Shown one piece after another: positions 1 to 11,230 of a stretch of 64,000 nt of DNA; within the stretch, counting starts at the first letter, position 1; the number at the start of each line of letters is the position of its first letter. Source of the DNA: Nemertoderma westbladi (Eukaryota > Xenacoelomorpha > Nemertodermatida > Nemertodermatidae). The DNA lies in contig JAUCBJ010005712.1 in NCBI GenBank assembly GCA_032718475.1, forward strand, positions 1-64,000. Direction: 5' to 3'. The translations under genes and the position numbers were made by a program. The notes under the pieces are model-generated. The model saw only the letters and a list, made by a program, of their open reading frames with translations. It did no database searches and was not told where the DNA came from.

Positions 1-3
1 ACG

Positions 4-55
4 AGTACTCTGCGTTGATACCACTGCTTTAAGCAGTGTATCAACGCAGAGTACT
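4..55. other. Amplification adapter, head-to-head pair (artefact)
   Basis: Two copies of the 26-nt SMART/template-switch primer sequence lie in opposite orientation: agtactctgcgttgat... followed by ...atcaacgcagagtact. There is one extra t in the centre and one missing g in the right copy. This is not genomic DNA. It replaces the first part of the LTR that follows, so the real left flank of copy A is lost. The four bases before it are of unknown origin. Confidence 0.93.
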
Positions 56-911
56 CCACCGAGTCAGTGTGTGTTGTTTTCCTATGCCAGAACATCGGCT
101 TGGAATCATTCTGTTTTCAGACTTTAGCCGAACAACATTAGGCTTTGATTATAGAAACGTATAACTGTTATCAGTACAGCCTAACGGCACACAAATCAGT
201 GTGTGTACTTTTCACCGCATTATTTTACTGCTATTTACTGTCGGTTATTAATTGTGTCAGTTGATGAATATTGTTATACTTGGAGAATATCGATAAATAA
301 CCCAAAAATCCCAATCTTCTTGATACACTAAAGGTTAGAGAGACCGGTTACATATAGCAATTGCGACTTATATTATCGTGGTTTGTAGTGAATCTAATGC
401 TATTTCATAGATACTACATGAGTCCATTGCTGTTCCCTTTATGTATGGTCAAGGTCAGTGACTGTCGGCAGATCAGTGTGCAGTATTGTGCGATACCGGT
501 AGTGTGCATGATTGTGACTGATAACTAAGCATCTCCTAAAGAATGCGCCTTATACGTGAATCATAAGCCGTACCGTTGTGTTTAGTATAAGTCATAACTC
601 TGTTTACATATTTAGAGCGCCACGTCCTAAAGGAACTGTTAATATTTCCCGAAAGTGAATAATATTTGTCAGAGATTATATATTAACGATCAATCGAATA
701 ATACAGTAGGCTTACACCGCAATAAGGTCAGAGCATCCGAATCCAGTCTCCCAGGTATATCCAGTGGGTGAATGATCGCGCATCGGCTGGCTTCGGCTAA
801 TGTAGTGTTTATTTGTATCAAATACTTGTCATAGGCTAAAGTCGATTTATAAACTAAAAGACATATAAATTTTGGCAGGTTAAACTGCTAAAGGTCTTAA
901 AAGCGCGAACA
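56..911 (+). repeat. 5' LTR of copy A, first part missing
   Basis: It matches the 3' LTR from about 19037 to its end at 19907, with scattered substitutions. The first 326 bases of the LTR (18711-19036 in the 3' copy) are absent because the adapter lies there. It ends in gcgaaca, so the terminus is CA. Differences from the 3' LTR are few, apart from a short expanded patch at 19333-19372 in the 3' LTR. Confidence 0.9.
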
Positions 912-2972
912 ATAACAGTTATAGCTTTCTTTATTGCAGTAAGCAATAAAGCTGAAGTACTGGTCGACCGGTAACTTGTAGGCCCAACTGCCCGAACCGG
1001 TACTGCTGTAGGCCTGTAGGCCCAACTGCCCGAACCGGTACTGCTGTAGGCCTGTAGGCCCAACTGCCCTAACCGGTACTTCCAGTACAGGTACATCAGT
1101 ATTATTCGATTTGAGAATTATATACCGGTAGGTCTGATATTTAATCAGGGAGGGCCCGCCCTGGTTTTTTATTGAGATTTTACTTATTTCTGTCGGTTTT
1201 ATTTACATGTAAGTTAATATTGAGCAGAAGACGTGTAAGTCTGCTCAGATTGTTCAGATAATTGTAGGCTGGATTGTTGTCTGACTGTTGTTAGGTCTGA
1301 AGAGATTGCGGTGTGTGTAGAGTCTGTCCGATAAAGTACCAGTTGGGAACGTAGGGGCATCTTGAGTTGTAAGGTAAACCCCCTCCGAAAGAATAAGTCG
1401 TCCTACTCGGTTAGAACGCATACTAACTAACCATTTCGGAATCTGCATATACTGTAGTTTATTTAGGCTTGATAGTAGTCTGCCAGCGTTTAGTCTGTAT
1501 TTGTTTGTGTAGTCTGTTCAGGTACCGTAAGTATTATTCGGATAATTTGTAGGCTGGATTGTTGTCTGGCTGTTGTTAGGTCTGAAGAGATTGCGGCGTG
1601 TGTAGAGTATCTGTCCGATAAAGTACTAGTTAGGAACGTAGGGGCATCTTGAGTTGTAAGGTAAACCCCCTCCGAAAGAATAAGTCGTACTACTAGGTTA
1701 GAACGCATACTAACTAACAATTTCGGAATCTGCACATACTGTAGTTTATTTAGGCTTGATAGTAGTCTGCCAGCGTTTGGTTTGTATTTTGTTTGAGTAT
1801 TCTGTACGGGTAGCGTAATATTTATTATTCAGAGTTTATGCGATTATTCGCAACATTCATATCCCCAAGTTTATTCCTACAGTAATTGTGCTTGTTATAC
1901 ATACCGTTATAGTTAAATTAACCCCTGTACTACACGGGCTGCTTGGCATAGGTAAAGACTGGTGATTTTGTGCCTCGGTCACTCCAGCAGATACCGTGGT
2001 TCTTTTAGCTGTACAAGTATTTTTAACTGCTGGTTATCTGTTTTACAAGTACTTGTACCTAATTTAGGGTTTAGTGTACAGTGCTTTCCGAAAGTAATTA
2101 GTGTGTAGGCAGTATATTTGTGTTGTAAAGTGGTTAATAGGCACGTTGGTTCTGGTAGACCGCGGTAATTAACTTCTAGGTAGGAACACTCCATGAAACA
2201 TAACGTAGTACTTATAGCGAGCGATACGGCTATAAGTCGTCAGACGGTGGTATTTTTCCTATCTGGACAACGCAGTATATTTACTACTGCTTTATTATTC
2301 TCAAATACCATATTATCCTGTCCGTTGTAATAACCAGATATTCTAACCCTTTGTTAGGCTGGTTTGTAGATTCCCTGTAAAATTAACCGTAAAAATTCGT
2401 ACGTGTAATTTTGTGTGTTTATTTAGAGATTGTAATCTCACCCTATATTGTACGTAATTCGTAGATAAGTAACTTAGGCCAGTAGAATTATTTGTTTTAG
2501 TGTCCAATAAGTAGCACTTCACTGAGAGCGCACAGCTTCTGTGTAGTGACTCCTTCCCAGAAATAATAACATTTATTTCAAATATTGTAACAAAACCCAT
2601 TAAACGGGTATATATATATTATAAAACAACTCGAATAGATTTATAAACTAGTAGGCCTGTCATGCAACAATTAGGTCTTAATATCAGTTGGACTACTGCT
2701 TAAATAACGGTAATAAAGTAAAGTAAAGTAACTAATTTATATATATTTATATATTTGTGCTGAAATTATACCGGTATTCTGTGACAAATCTAGTCTGCAA
2801 TAATACTTATATATACTATAAGTGTATACCGGTATTCTATTATATTGCGTATATATCACGTTACATAGAGTAACGATATCGGTAATTAATCACTAGGCTT
2901 ACAGTGATACTGAATTACTAGACTTGCTTTAACTGTATTTATAGCAGTAGGCATTCAGCTGTATAAACAAAT
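912..2972 (+). other. 5' leader of copy A
   Basis: About 2.06 kb of untranslated sequence separates the LTR from the gag ATG, which is long for an LTR element. It contains about three 38-bp units starting near 978 (gtaggcccaactgcccgaac...) and a 285-bp unit repeated twice (starting 1265 and 1550). The 285-bp duplication is also present in copy B at 28732 and 29020, so it is a property of the family. I see no primer-binding site starting with TGG at the LTR edge. No credible gene lies here; the short antisense ORFs are not preserved in copy B. Confidence 0.7.
939..944 (+). promoter_or_regulatory. Candidate leader splice donor
   Basis: The sequence gca|gtaagc lies 28 bases after the LTR. It is kept in the duplicated leader (4214, where it reads gtaagt) and in copy B (28420). 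A retrovirus-like donor near the 5' end of the genomic RNA would allow splicing to the ORFs behind pol. This is inference from consensus and position only. Confidence 0.35.
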
Positions 2973-3803
2973 ATGTCTGACACAAAGCAAAACCTGTCAG
3001 ACAGTCTATTAGATGTAACCATCTGTGACCCGGAAAGGAGTGTGGAGCGTTTAAGACCGAAGTTCAGCTCACCTCCTAATGTAAGAAAAGTCATCCCTCC
3101 AGTAGTAGTATCAGACCCTAGGCTAATCCAACACCGTAGGTCTATCATCGGCACTCGGGCCCAGGTCAAGCGGAATCAAGAAGCAGCTGTCCAACAGCAG
3201 CAACATCCTAGCCAAGAACTTAGTTCCCAGCAGCCCGATAGCTCCAGTAGTTCGGATACTGTAGAGCTGACCCCCGAACACGGAGTGAAGATGGCGGATA
3301 CGGTTTATTCGGATCCCCTTCTCACTCTTCCTGCAGCAGTACTAACTACGGTATTGATTGCGGTGGAGGAACACCAAGTCGATTGGGCGAGAAGTAAGCA
3401 ATCGACTCAAGACAGTTATGCGGGATACGCAAGGGAACAATTCATGTCTATTGTCGAGTCGCAATGGAACTTCCCCGGACCCGGACTCCCGTTAGACTTA
3501 TCCGAAGCTACCTGGGAAGACATACACAGGATGGGAGTGACAAAAGATACAATGGATCCAGCTGTTTTGAAGAGGTCGGCAGCAGGATATGTGCAGGGAT
3601 TCTTCGGCTCTTTAGAGCGATTAGAAGAACAACTGTTGCGACTTATATTATCGTGGTTTGTAGTGTATCTAATGCTATTTCATAGATACTACATGAGTCC
3701 ATTGCTGTTCCCTTTATGTATGGTCAAGGTCAGTGACTGTCGGCAGATCAGTGTGCAGTATTGTGCGATACCGGTAGTGTGCATGATTGTGACTGATAAC
3801 TAA
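2973..3803 (+). pseudogene. gag: gag N-terminal fragment, first copy, fused to LTR sequence
   Basis: It starts at ATG in the context aaatATG and encodes the first 221 codons of the family's Gag protein (MSDTKQNLSDSL...), a hydrophilic Gln/Ser-rich N-terminus followed by a helical part. At 3635/3636 the reading runs into LTR sequence, so the last 55 codons up to the stop at 3801 are not Gag. Copy B reads on from the same point into the rest of gag. This piece alone cannot form a full capsid protein. It retains the stretch around 3340-3635 that the second gag copy has lost. Confidence 0.85.
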
Positions 3804-4186
3804 GCATCTCCTAAAGAATGCGCCTTATACGTGAATCATAAGCCGTACCGTTGTGTTTAGTATAAGTCATAACTCTGTTTACATATTTAGAGCGCCACGT
3901 CCTAAAGGAACTGTTAATATTTCCCGAAAGTGAATAATATTTGTCAGAGATTATATATTAACGATCAATCGAATAATACAGTAGGCTTACACCGCAATAA
4001 GGTCAGAGCATCCGAATCCAGTCTCCCGGGTATATCCAGCGGGTGAATGATCGCGCATCGGCTGGCTTTGGCTAATGTAGTGTTTATTTGTATCAAATAC
4101 TTGTCATAGGCTAAAGTCGATTTATAAACTAAAAGACATATAAATTTTGGCAGGTTAAACTGCTAAAGGTCTTAAAAGCACGAACA
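3636..4186 (+). repeat. Internal partial LTR copy (junction of tandem duplication)
   Basis: Sequence from 3636 onward repeats 361 onward with a constant offset of 3275 bases. The copy begins in the middle of the LTR and runs to the same cgaaca end. A handful of substitutions separate the copies (for example gggtatatccagc against aggtatatccagt), so this is not a simple collapsed or duplicated read. Confidence 0.9.
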
Positions 4187-6247
4187 ATAACAGTTATAGC
4201 TTTCTTTATTGCAGTAAGTTATAAAGCTGAAGTACTGGTCGACCGGTAACCTGTAGGCCCAACTGCCCGAACCGGTACTGCTGTAGGCCTGTAGGCCCAA
4301 CTGCCCGAACCGGTACTGCTGTAGGCCTGTAGGCCCAACTGCCCTAACCGGTACTTCCAGTACAGGTACATCAGTATTATTCGATTTGAGAATTATATAC
4401 CGGTAGGTCTGATATTTAATCAGGGAGGGCCCGCCCTGGTTTTTTATTAAGATTTTACTTATTTCTGTCGGTTTTATTTACATGTAAGTTAATATTGAGC
4501 AGAAGACATATAAGTCTGCTCAGATTGTTCAGATAATTGTAGGCTGGATTGTTGTCTGACTGTTGTTAGGTCTGAAGAGATTGCGGTGTGTGTAGAGTCT
4601 GTCCGATAAAGTACCAGTTGGGAATGTAGGGGCATCTTGAGTTGTAAGGTAAACCCCCTCCGAAAGAATAAGTCGTCCTACTCGGTTAGAACGCATACTA
4701 ACTAACCATTTCGGAATCTGCATATACTGTAGTTTATTTAGGCTTGATAGTAGTCTGCCAGTGTTTAGTCTGTATTTGTTTGTGTAGTCTGTTCAGGTAC
4801 CGTAAGAATTATTCGGATAATTTGTAGGCTGGATTGTTGTCTGGCTGTTATTAGGTCTGAAGAGATTGCGGCGTGTGTAGAGTATCTGTCCGATAAAGTA
4901 CTAGTTAGGAATGTAGGGGCATCTTGAGTTGTAAGGTAAACCCCCTCCGAAAGAATAAGTCGTACTACTAGGTTAGAACGCATACTAACTAACAATTTCG
5001 GAATCTGCACATACTGTAGTTTATTTAGGCTTGATAGTAGTCTGCCAGCGTTTGGTTTGTATTTTGTTTGAGTATTCTGTACGGGTAGCGTAATATTTAT
5101 TATTCAGAGTTTATGCGATTATTCGCAACATTCATATCCCCAAGTTTATTCCTACAGTAATTGTGCTTGTTATACATACCGTTATAGTTAAATTAACCCC
5201 TGTACTACACGGGCTGCTTGGCATAGGTAAAGACTGGTGATTTTGTGCCTCGGTCACTCCAGCAGATACCGTGGTTCTTTTAGCTGTACAAGTATTTTTA
5301 ACTGCTGGTTATCTGTTTTACAAGTACTTGTACCTAATTTAGGGTTTAGTGTACAGTGCTTTCCGAAAGTAATTAGTGTGTAGGCAGTATATTTGTGTTG
5401 TAAAGTGGTTAATAGGCACGTTGGTTCTGGTAGACCGCGGTAATTAACTTCTAGGTAGGAACACTCCGTGAAACATAACGTAGTACTTATAGCGAGCGAT
5501 ACGGCTATAAGTCGTCAGACGGTGGTATTTTTCCTATCTGGACAACGCAGTATATTTACTACTGCTTTATTATTCTCAAATACCATATTATCCTGTCCGT
5601 TGTAATAACCAGATATTCTAACCCTTTGTTAGGCTGGTTTGTAGATTCCCTGTAAAATTAACCGTAAAAATTCGTACGTGTAATTTTGTGTGTTTATTTA
5701 GAGATTGTAATCTCACCCTATATTGTACGTAATTCGTAGATAAGTAACTTAGGCCAGTAGAATTATTTGTTTTAGTGTCCAATAAGTAGCACTTCACTGA
5801 GAGCGCACAGCTTCTGTGTAGTGACTCCTTCCCAGAAATAATAACATTTATTTAAAATATTGTAACAAAACCCATTAAACGGGTATATATATATTATAAA
5901 ACAACTCGAATAGATTTATAAACTAGTAGGCCTGTCATGCAACAATTAGGTCTTAATATCAGTTGGACTACTGCTTAAATAACGGTAATAAAGTAAAGTA
6001 AAGTAACTAATTTATATATATTTATATATTTGTGCTGAAATTATACCGGTATTCTGTGACAAATCTAGTCTGCAATAATACTTATATATACTATAAGTGT
6101 ATACCAGTATTCTATTATATTGCGTATATATCACGTTACATAGAGTAACGATATCGGTAATTAATCACTAGGCTTACAGTGATACTGAATCACTAGACTT
6201 GCTTTAACTGTATTTATAGCAGTAGGCATTCAGCTGTATAAACAAAT
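4187..6247 (+). other. 5' leader of copy A, second copy
   Basis: Near-identical repeat of 912-2972 at offset 3275. It has the same 38-bp units, the same 285-bp direct duplication, and the donor-like gtaagt at 4214. It leads to the second gag ATG at 6248. Confidence 0.85.
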
Positions 6248-6685
6248 ATGTCTGACACAAAGCAAAACCTGTCAGACAGTCTATTAGATGTAACCATCTG
6301 TGACCCGGAAAGGAGTGTGGAGCGTTTAAGACCGAAGTTCAGCTCACCTCCTAATGTAAGAAAAGTCATCCCTCCAGTAGTAGTATCAGACCCTAGGCTA
6401 ATCCAACACCGTAGGTCTATCATCGGCACTCGGGCCCAGGTCAAGCGGAATCAAGAAGCAGCTGTCCAACAGCAGCAACATCCTAGCCAAGAACTTAGTT
6501 CCCAGCGGCCCGATAGCTCCAGTAGTTCGGATACTGTAGAGCTGACCCCCGAACACGGAGTGAAGATGGCGGATACGGTTTATTCGGATCCCCTTCTCAC
6601 TCTTCCTGCAGCCCCGACAACCCCAAGGACCTCAAGAGCAGGAAGAGCTGCTTTATCAAGTACGCGAAAGAACTCTATGCATTAG
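6248..6685 (+). pseudogene. gag: gag N-terminal part, second copy, internal deletion
   Basis: Codons 1-122 match the first gag copy and copy B. At about 6614 the sequence jumps from ...cttcctgcag to ccccgacaacccc. About 305 bases present in copy B (roughly 30841-31146) are missing. The deletion is not a multiple of three, so the frame is lost and a stop follows at 6683. The rest of gag continues in another frame from 6738. Confidence 0.85.
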
Positions 6686-6737
6686 ACTAATCCTATCGGC
6701 CTTTGAGGAAGCTTCCAAAAGAAGACAGGACACGTCG

Positions 6738-7577
6738 TTGCAAGTTGCTGTCAAGACTTGGTTCCAGCGGGTGGGTCTCAAGGTTCAAGAAACGGCCCAG
6801 TGGAAATTTCAGCTGGCTGAGCGACCAATCTATGAAGAATCAACCGATGCCAACTTTTCTCAAGTGGAAAGCAAAGTGACAGCAGAGAGACCGCGAACGA
6901 GAGACGCTATCGACATCTATCTGTCAGACTATCAGCGGTTCCTGGGTGATGAAGAGTTGAGGAGATGGCTGTCTGGACTTCGCCCTAATAGTGAAGGAAC
7001 CAAGCTTGTGTTGGACTCAATCGATGCGGAAATGTTAGCTGCAAACCAAGCTCAATTTGATGAACGACTCCAACAAGAACAAGTAAAGAAAAAACGAATA
7101 GAAGACAGAAAGACAGCAGCAGTAGCAGCGGCAATGGCAACGGCCGAAGCGGAAAGAAAAGCGGCAGTGGCAGAAGCAGCGGTCGAAGCGGAAAAAAAGG
7201 CGGCAGTAGCAGCGGCAGCAGCCGAAGCGGAAAGAAAAGCGGCAGTGGCAGAAGCAGCGGTTGAAGCGGAAAGAAAGGTGGCAGTAGCAGCGGCAGCGGC
7301 CGAAGCGGAAAGAAAAGCAGCAGTAACAGCAGCAGTAGCAGTGGCAGAAGCAGAACGGAGAGCGTCTGAAGAGACCACCCAACTGGAGTTGGAAAATCTT
7401 CAAGAGACGCAAGACTGCATAAATAAACAGTTAACAGCTAGTCAAATGCAGATGATAAGTAGATCTACTCCCAAAAGACAGGGATATACATCATCTGAGG
7501 AAGGCGATACCACCGATCCTGAAGGCGGAGAAAATAGATCTCGTCTAAGCAGGCGTAGAAGAATGTCCCACCATTAG
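6738..7577 (+). pseudogene. gag: gag central part with Ala/Glu-rich coiled coil
   Basis: It continues Gag after the deletion. The first 110 residues are helical (VKTWFQRVGLKVQET...). Residues of about 125-215 are a long charged, alanine-rich coiled coil built from repeats such as AEAERKAAVAEA. This coil is clearly longer than in copy B, where fewer repeats are present. A TAG at 7575-7577 interrupts the frame where copy B reads through (cat tag aaa against cgt cac aaa). The nominal start is only the first methionine in frame. Confidence 0.8.
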
Positions 7578-7580
7578 AAA

Positions 7581-8597
7581 TTGCCTGATTTGCCTCCAGC
7601 TGTTAGAAGACAACTAGCTAGCACAGACTTAGGTAGTACAGAACCCACAGACCTAAATATCACTGTAAAAAGACTCCCTACTATAGTAGATGAGCCTGAA
7701 ATAATTAAGCCTGTTCTAGAAGCCACCCCTTCGGTGAGAGAGACCCCTGTACTCCCCGAACCTACCACCAAATTCCCTTTGCACAGTACTAAATTGCCTG
7801 TACCCGGTAGAACAGCCCAAGAGAATATCCCGGTCCTGGACGCCGAGAGAGCAATCCAAGATTTGTCTCCCGTCGTCCCGCGTCTGCCCGCTACTATGTT
7901 GGCGACTCCCGCTTCGGCGGTCGAGTGGGTAGATGAGGGACGGCGGGAGATGGGTCTCTTGCTCGGGCAGCTGAGGGAACACCGAGAATGTTCCTCCCGG
8001 CAGGTCCGAGATTTAGAAGGGACTGTCCACCAACTCAAGGGAACAGTAAGGGAAAGTAGGTTAGAGTTGCAAGAAGTGCAGCAAAGTATCGCGCTGGAAC
8101 GCGACAAATTAGTAAATATACAAAAGGGTATACCAACCCCCCCTGTAACCATGTGTCAACCTGTTAAGTCTGAAGTATTTCATGCGCAAGGTATGGAGCC
8201 TACACGCATCTATACTGCTAGTGAGGTAGAAACTCCTATAGTAAACCCTATTAAGGGTGATTATAAACCTGTTGATAATAATATTCCATATAGACCTGAT
8301 AATAATCCGAGAAATTTATATACCGATAATTTGATATTAAATAACACAATGGCCCAAGAAAGCTTTACGCGTCAAATGGCTAGAACCGAAGCCCGGCAAG
8401 CGGTCAAAGTGGGAGAGATAGTCAAGTTCAACGGAGATGAGATGAAATGGTTACCTTTTAATGAATATTACAAAGATAACATACAGAACTCTGTACTATC
8501 CAATGGAGAGAAACTTAGATACCTCATCGAATGCTTGGAAGGACCTCCCAAGTTAATGGCGTTAAAGTTTATTGGACATATTGGACATATACATTAA
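7581..8597 (+). pseudogene. gag: gag C-terminal part before frameshift
   Basis: Same frame as 6738-7577, directly after its stop. It begins LPDLPPAVRRQL and holds a proline-rich linker, a second short coiled coil (about residues 125-190) and the start of the DUF1759-like capsid region (YYKDNIQNSVLSNGEKLRYL). Near 8575 the copy carries ggacatattggacatatac, where copy B has a longer stretch. The frame then moves to 8531-11230. Copy B has a stop at 32556 where this copy reads phenylalanine, so the two copies are broken at different places. Confidence 0.8.
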
Positions 8598-11230
8598 ACA
8601 TCGGGTATGGTAATAGGAATAACATAGCTAAGTATTTGTATGCGAAATTGGTAGCCCCCCGAAAGTTCATTAGTAGCGGGATTATAGAGTTTTCCGATGA
8701 GATTCAGGAGGTCTGTAGACAATTGGATTGGCTAGGTAAGTCTCATGAATATCAGAGTTCCATGGTTATTGGAGCCGTGGCCTCTACTTTACCAAAGGGT
8801 GGAGTAGGTACACGCTGGGACAAGAAAGTGTTGTATATGATGGAACAACAACGACGAGACCCTACCATGGCTGATCTCATGTCATTCTTAGATGGAGAAG
8901 TAAAATTACAACTCCTAAAGCAGTCCAGAGAGAAAACACCGGAAAATAAGGTAAGTGAGAAACCCGTTTCTAGGAGAAAAATAATACCAGTGTGTTATAC
9001 AGACGAGGGCGAAAGCCAGACCTCCCATGAGGAGAACAGCGGGAAAGACACAGCAAGATCTTACTATGACCACAAAACCCCTAAAGACGTAAGTAAATTC
9101 AAGTCTCGAACCAATGACAGGAGAGAACAGGTTACCAAAACTCCTCATACGTCTCCTAACAGAATTCACGGAAGAAAGCCTGAGGCAAGAACGAGAGTGC
9201 ATAACGTTACCCATGGTAAGGTGAGTAACATCAAACCAAAATGTGCGCTGTGCGACGGGCCCCACCGTTTGAGTGTGTGTGCTGAATTCCTAAAGAAATC
9301 ATTAAAGGATCGACGTGAAGTCATGTGCGATAAGTGGTTGTGTTATAATTGTCTCAGACGCGGACACCAACGGCGAACCTGTTACTCTGGCGCAAGGTGT
9401 GCGAAGTGCGGCGCGAAACATCATATCTTGTTGCACGCGGAATTCGAACAAAACAGCCCGAGTCAGGTAAGTGAGCCCGAATTACATGTCCAATTCAGTG
9501 ATGTGAACGACACTGACCAAAGTTCTGAGATGGAAGGATTCTATACGGACGAATTCTCCGACGAAAACGAATCCTGTTACCTAATAAATACCGCAGTGTA
9601 TCGAGCACTTACGTACGAGAAGGAAACTGACAAAGAGCTCCCCTTCACTACTCCTGACCGACAACCGTCTTGGAAAGCACCAACCTCCAACGTAGGAATC
9701 CGAGAGTTTCCTGTAGTGCAGGTAAGAGTCCACGGTCCTGACAAAAGTTACATAGTGAACGCCCTCCTTGATTCCGGCAGCACAGGAACATTCATTGACC
9801 AAGAACTAGCCGAAGACATCTTTGCTGGACAACCCAAATTCCGAACTAAGTTAAACATGTCAGGAATTATGCAGGTTTGGAAATCTACCATAATGGCAGA
9901 TTATTATGTAGGTGCGTTGTCCACCCCCCAGGATAAATTAGGAGAACAAAGTATAAGGTCAGTAAAAATGGTGGCGATAAAGAACTTCGCTACTACCCAA
10001 GTAGAACCTTATAACTGGGACGAGGACGAGTGCATCCAGCAGCTTAAGATACCTCGATTCCACACAGATTATCCTGGAGTGCAAATACTCATTGGCCAAA
10101 ACGCGCATGAGGCGCTAGAGACATTGGAGAAACGGCCTGCTCAACCGCAGCCACTACAAACCTATGTGGTAAGAACTCGAGTAGGTTGGTACTTTACTGG
10201 CCCTTCCCGTAGAACTCTCAAAGAGAGATTACCCCAAGAACAGGTATACCAAGTAAATGAATGGGAAGTGGAGAGCAGTGAGGTGGACGACCCAACTGAG
10301 GGAACACCATACTCCTCAGATAATGACGACATCTACCAACTCTTCGACGAAGAGAATGCAATCGACCTACTTACGGAAAACGAAACTTGGCAAAACCAGG
10401 TGAACCTATGTCAACTCGTTCGCCCATCCGGACAAATTAACTACGATGACGAACTGAACGATGTGATAGATCGCTACAACGCGAGGACTCGGGACGAACT
10501 CGCCATACGATTCTTTACTCAAGAGGCTGTAGAGCCCAATTCCTACGATAAGGCCCTATCGGTAGAAGAAGAAAGAGCCAAGCAGATCCAGGAGACAACT
10601 ACACGTTTTCTAAAAGATCAAGGTAGATATGAAATAGGTCTGCCGTTTCGAAAACAAGAACCTAGATTTATAAACAACCGACCCTTGGCGGAGAAAAGAA
10701 TCACTCAATTACATCGACGCCTTACGGCAAATGCTTCAGCTAAAGAAATGTACCAAACGCAGTTGAAGAAATTTATTAACAAAGGATATGCGGAGCGAGT
10801 ACCGGAAGATACATCCATAACTGAAAGAACGTACTATCTAACACATCATTACGTTCCCAAACCCGGTAAACCCCATGAAGTACGGGTCGTATTTGATGGC
10901 TCCGCCCTATATATGGGCCAATCCCTCAATTCCGAGTTGTTACCAGGACCCAACTTACTCCAATCCTTGTTGGGAATACTTTTAAGATTAAGACAATATT
11001 CCATCGCGTTCGCCTCCGATATAGAAGGAATGTTCTTACAAGTCAAGGCGCTGGATAGGGATAGAGACAGCCTAAGATTTCTGTGGTGGCCTGAAGGAGA
11101 TCTCAACCAGAAACCGGTGGAGTACTGGATGACCATCCAGGCTTTTGGGATCATATCAAGCCCTTCAAACGCCTGCAAGTGGTGCGGACCACTGCTGATG
11201 ACAACTGGGACGCCTTCTCTAAAGAGGTGA
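8531..11230 (+). pseudogene. pol: gag-pol segment: capsid end, zinc knuckles, retropepsin, RT fingers/palm
   Basis: Family frame from about 8600. In order: the remainder of the DUF1759-like capsid; a basic Ser/Lys linker; zinc fingers at about residues 237-303, including CYNCLRRGHQRRTC (CX2CX4HX4C) and a CX2C...H motif; then a DUF1758-type retropepsin with catalytic ALLDSGSTGTF at nt 9763-9795. Reverse transcriptase follows (PHEVRVVFDGS, SDIEGMFLQV). A frameshift near 11175 separates this part from the YMDD motif. The protease active site is intact here and deleted in copy B. Confidence 0.88.

Noticed and set aside
1254-1735. Antisense ORFs in the leader of copy A (MQIPKWLVSM... and MQIPKLLVSM..., repeated at 4529-5010)
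   Set aside because: They are similar only because the 285-bp leader unit is duplicated. Copy B has a different antisense frame with no such protein.
361-6910. The duplicated LTR-leader-gag of copy A as an assembly error
   Set aside because: The two copies differ by scattered substitutions and one carries a deletion, so they are distinct sequences. Native reads could still overturn this.
7035-7412. Antisense Cys/Phe-rich and Ala/Ser-rich ORFs opposite gag
   Set aside because: They are the mirror of the gcagaagcgg-type coiled-coil repeat in gag and have no independent support.
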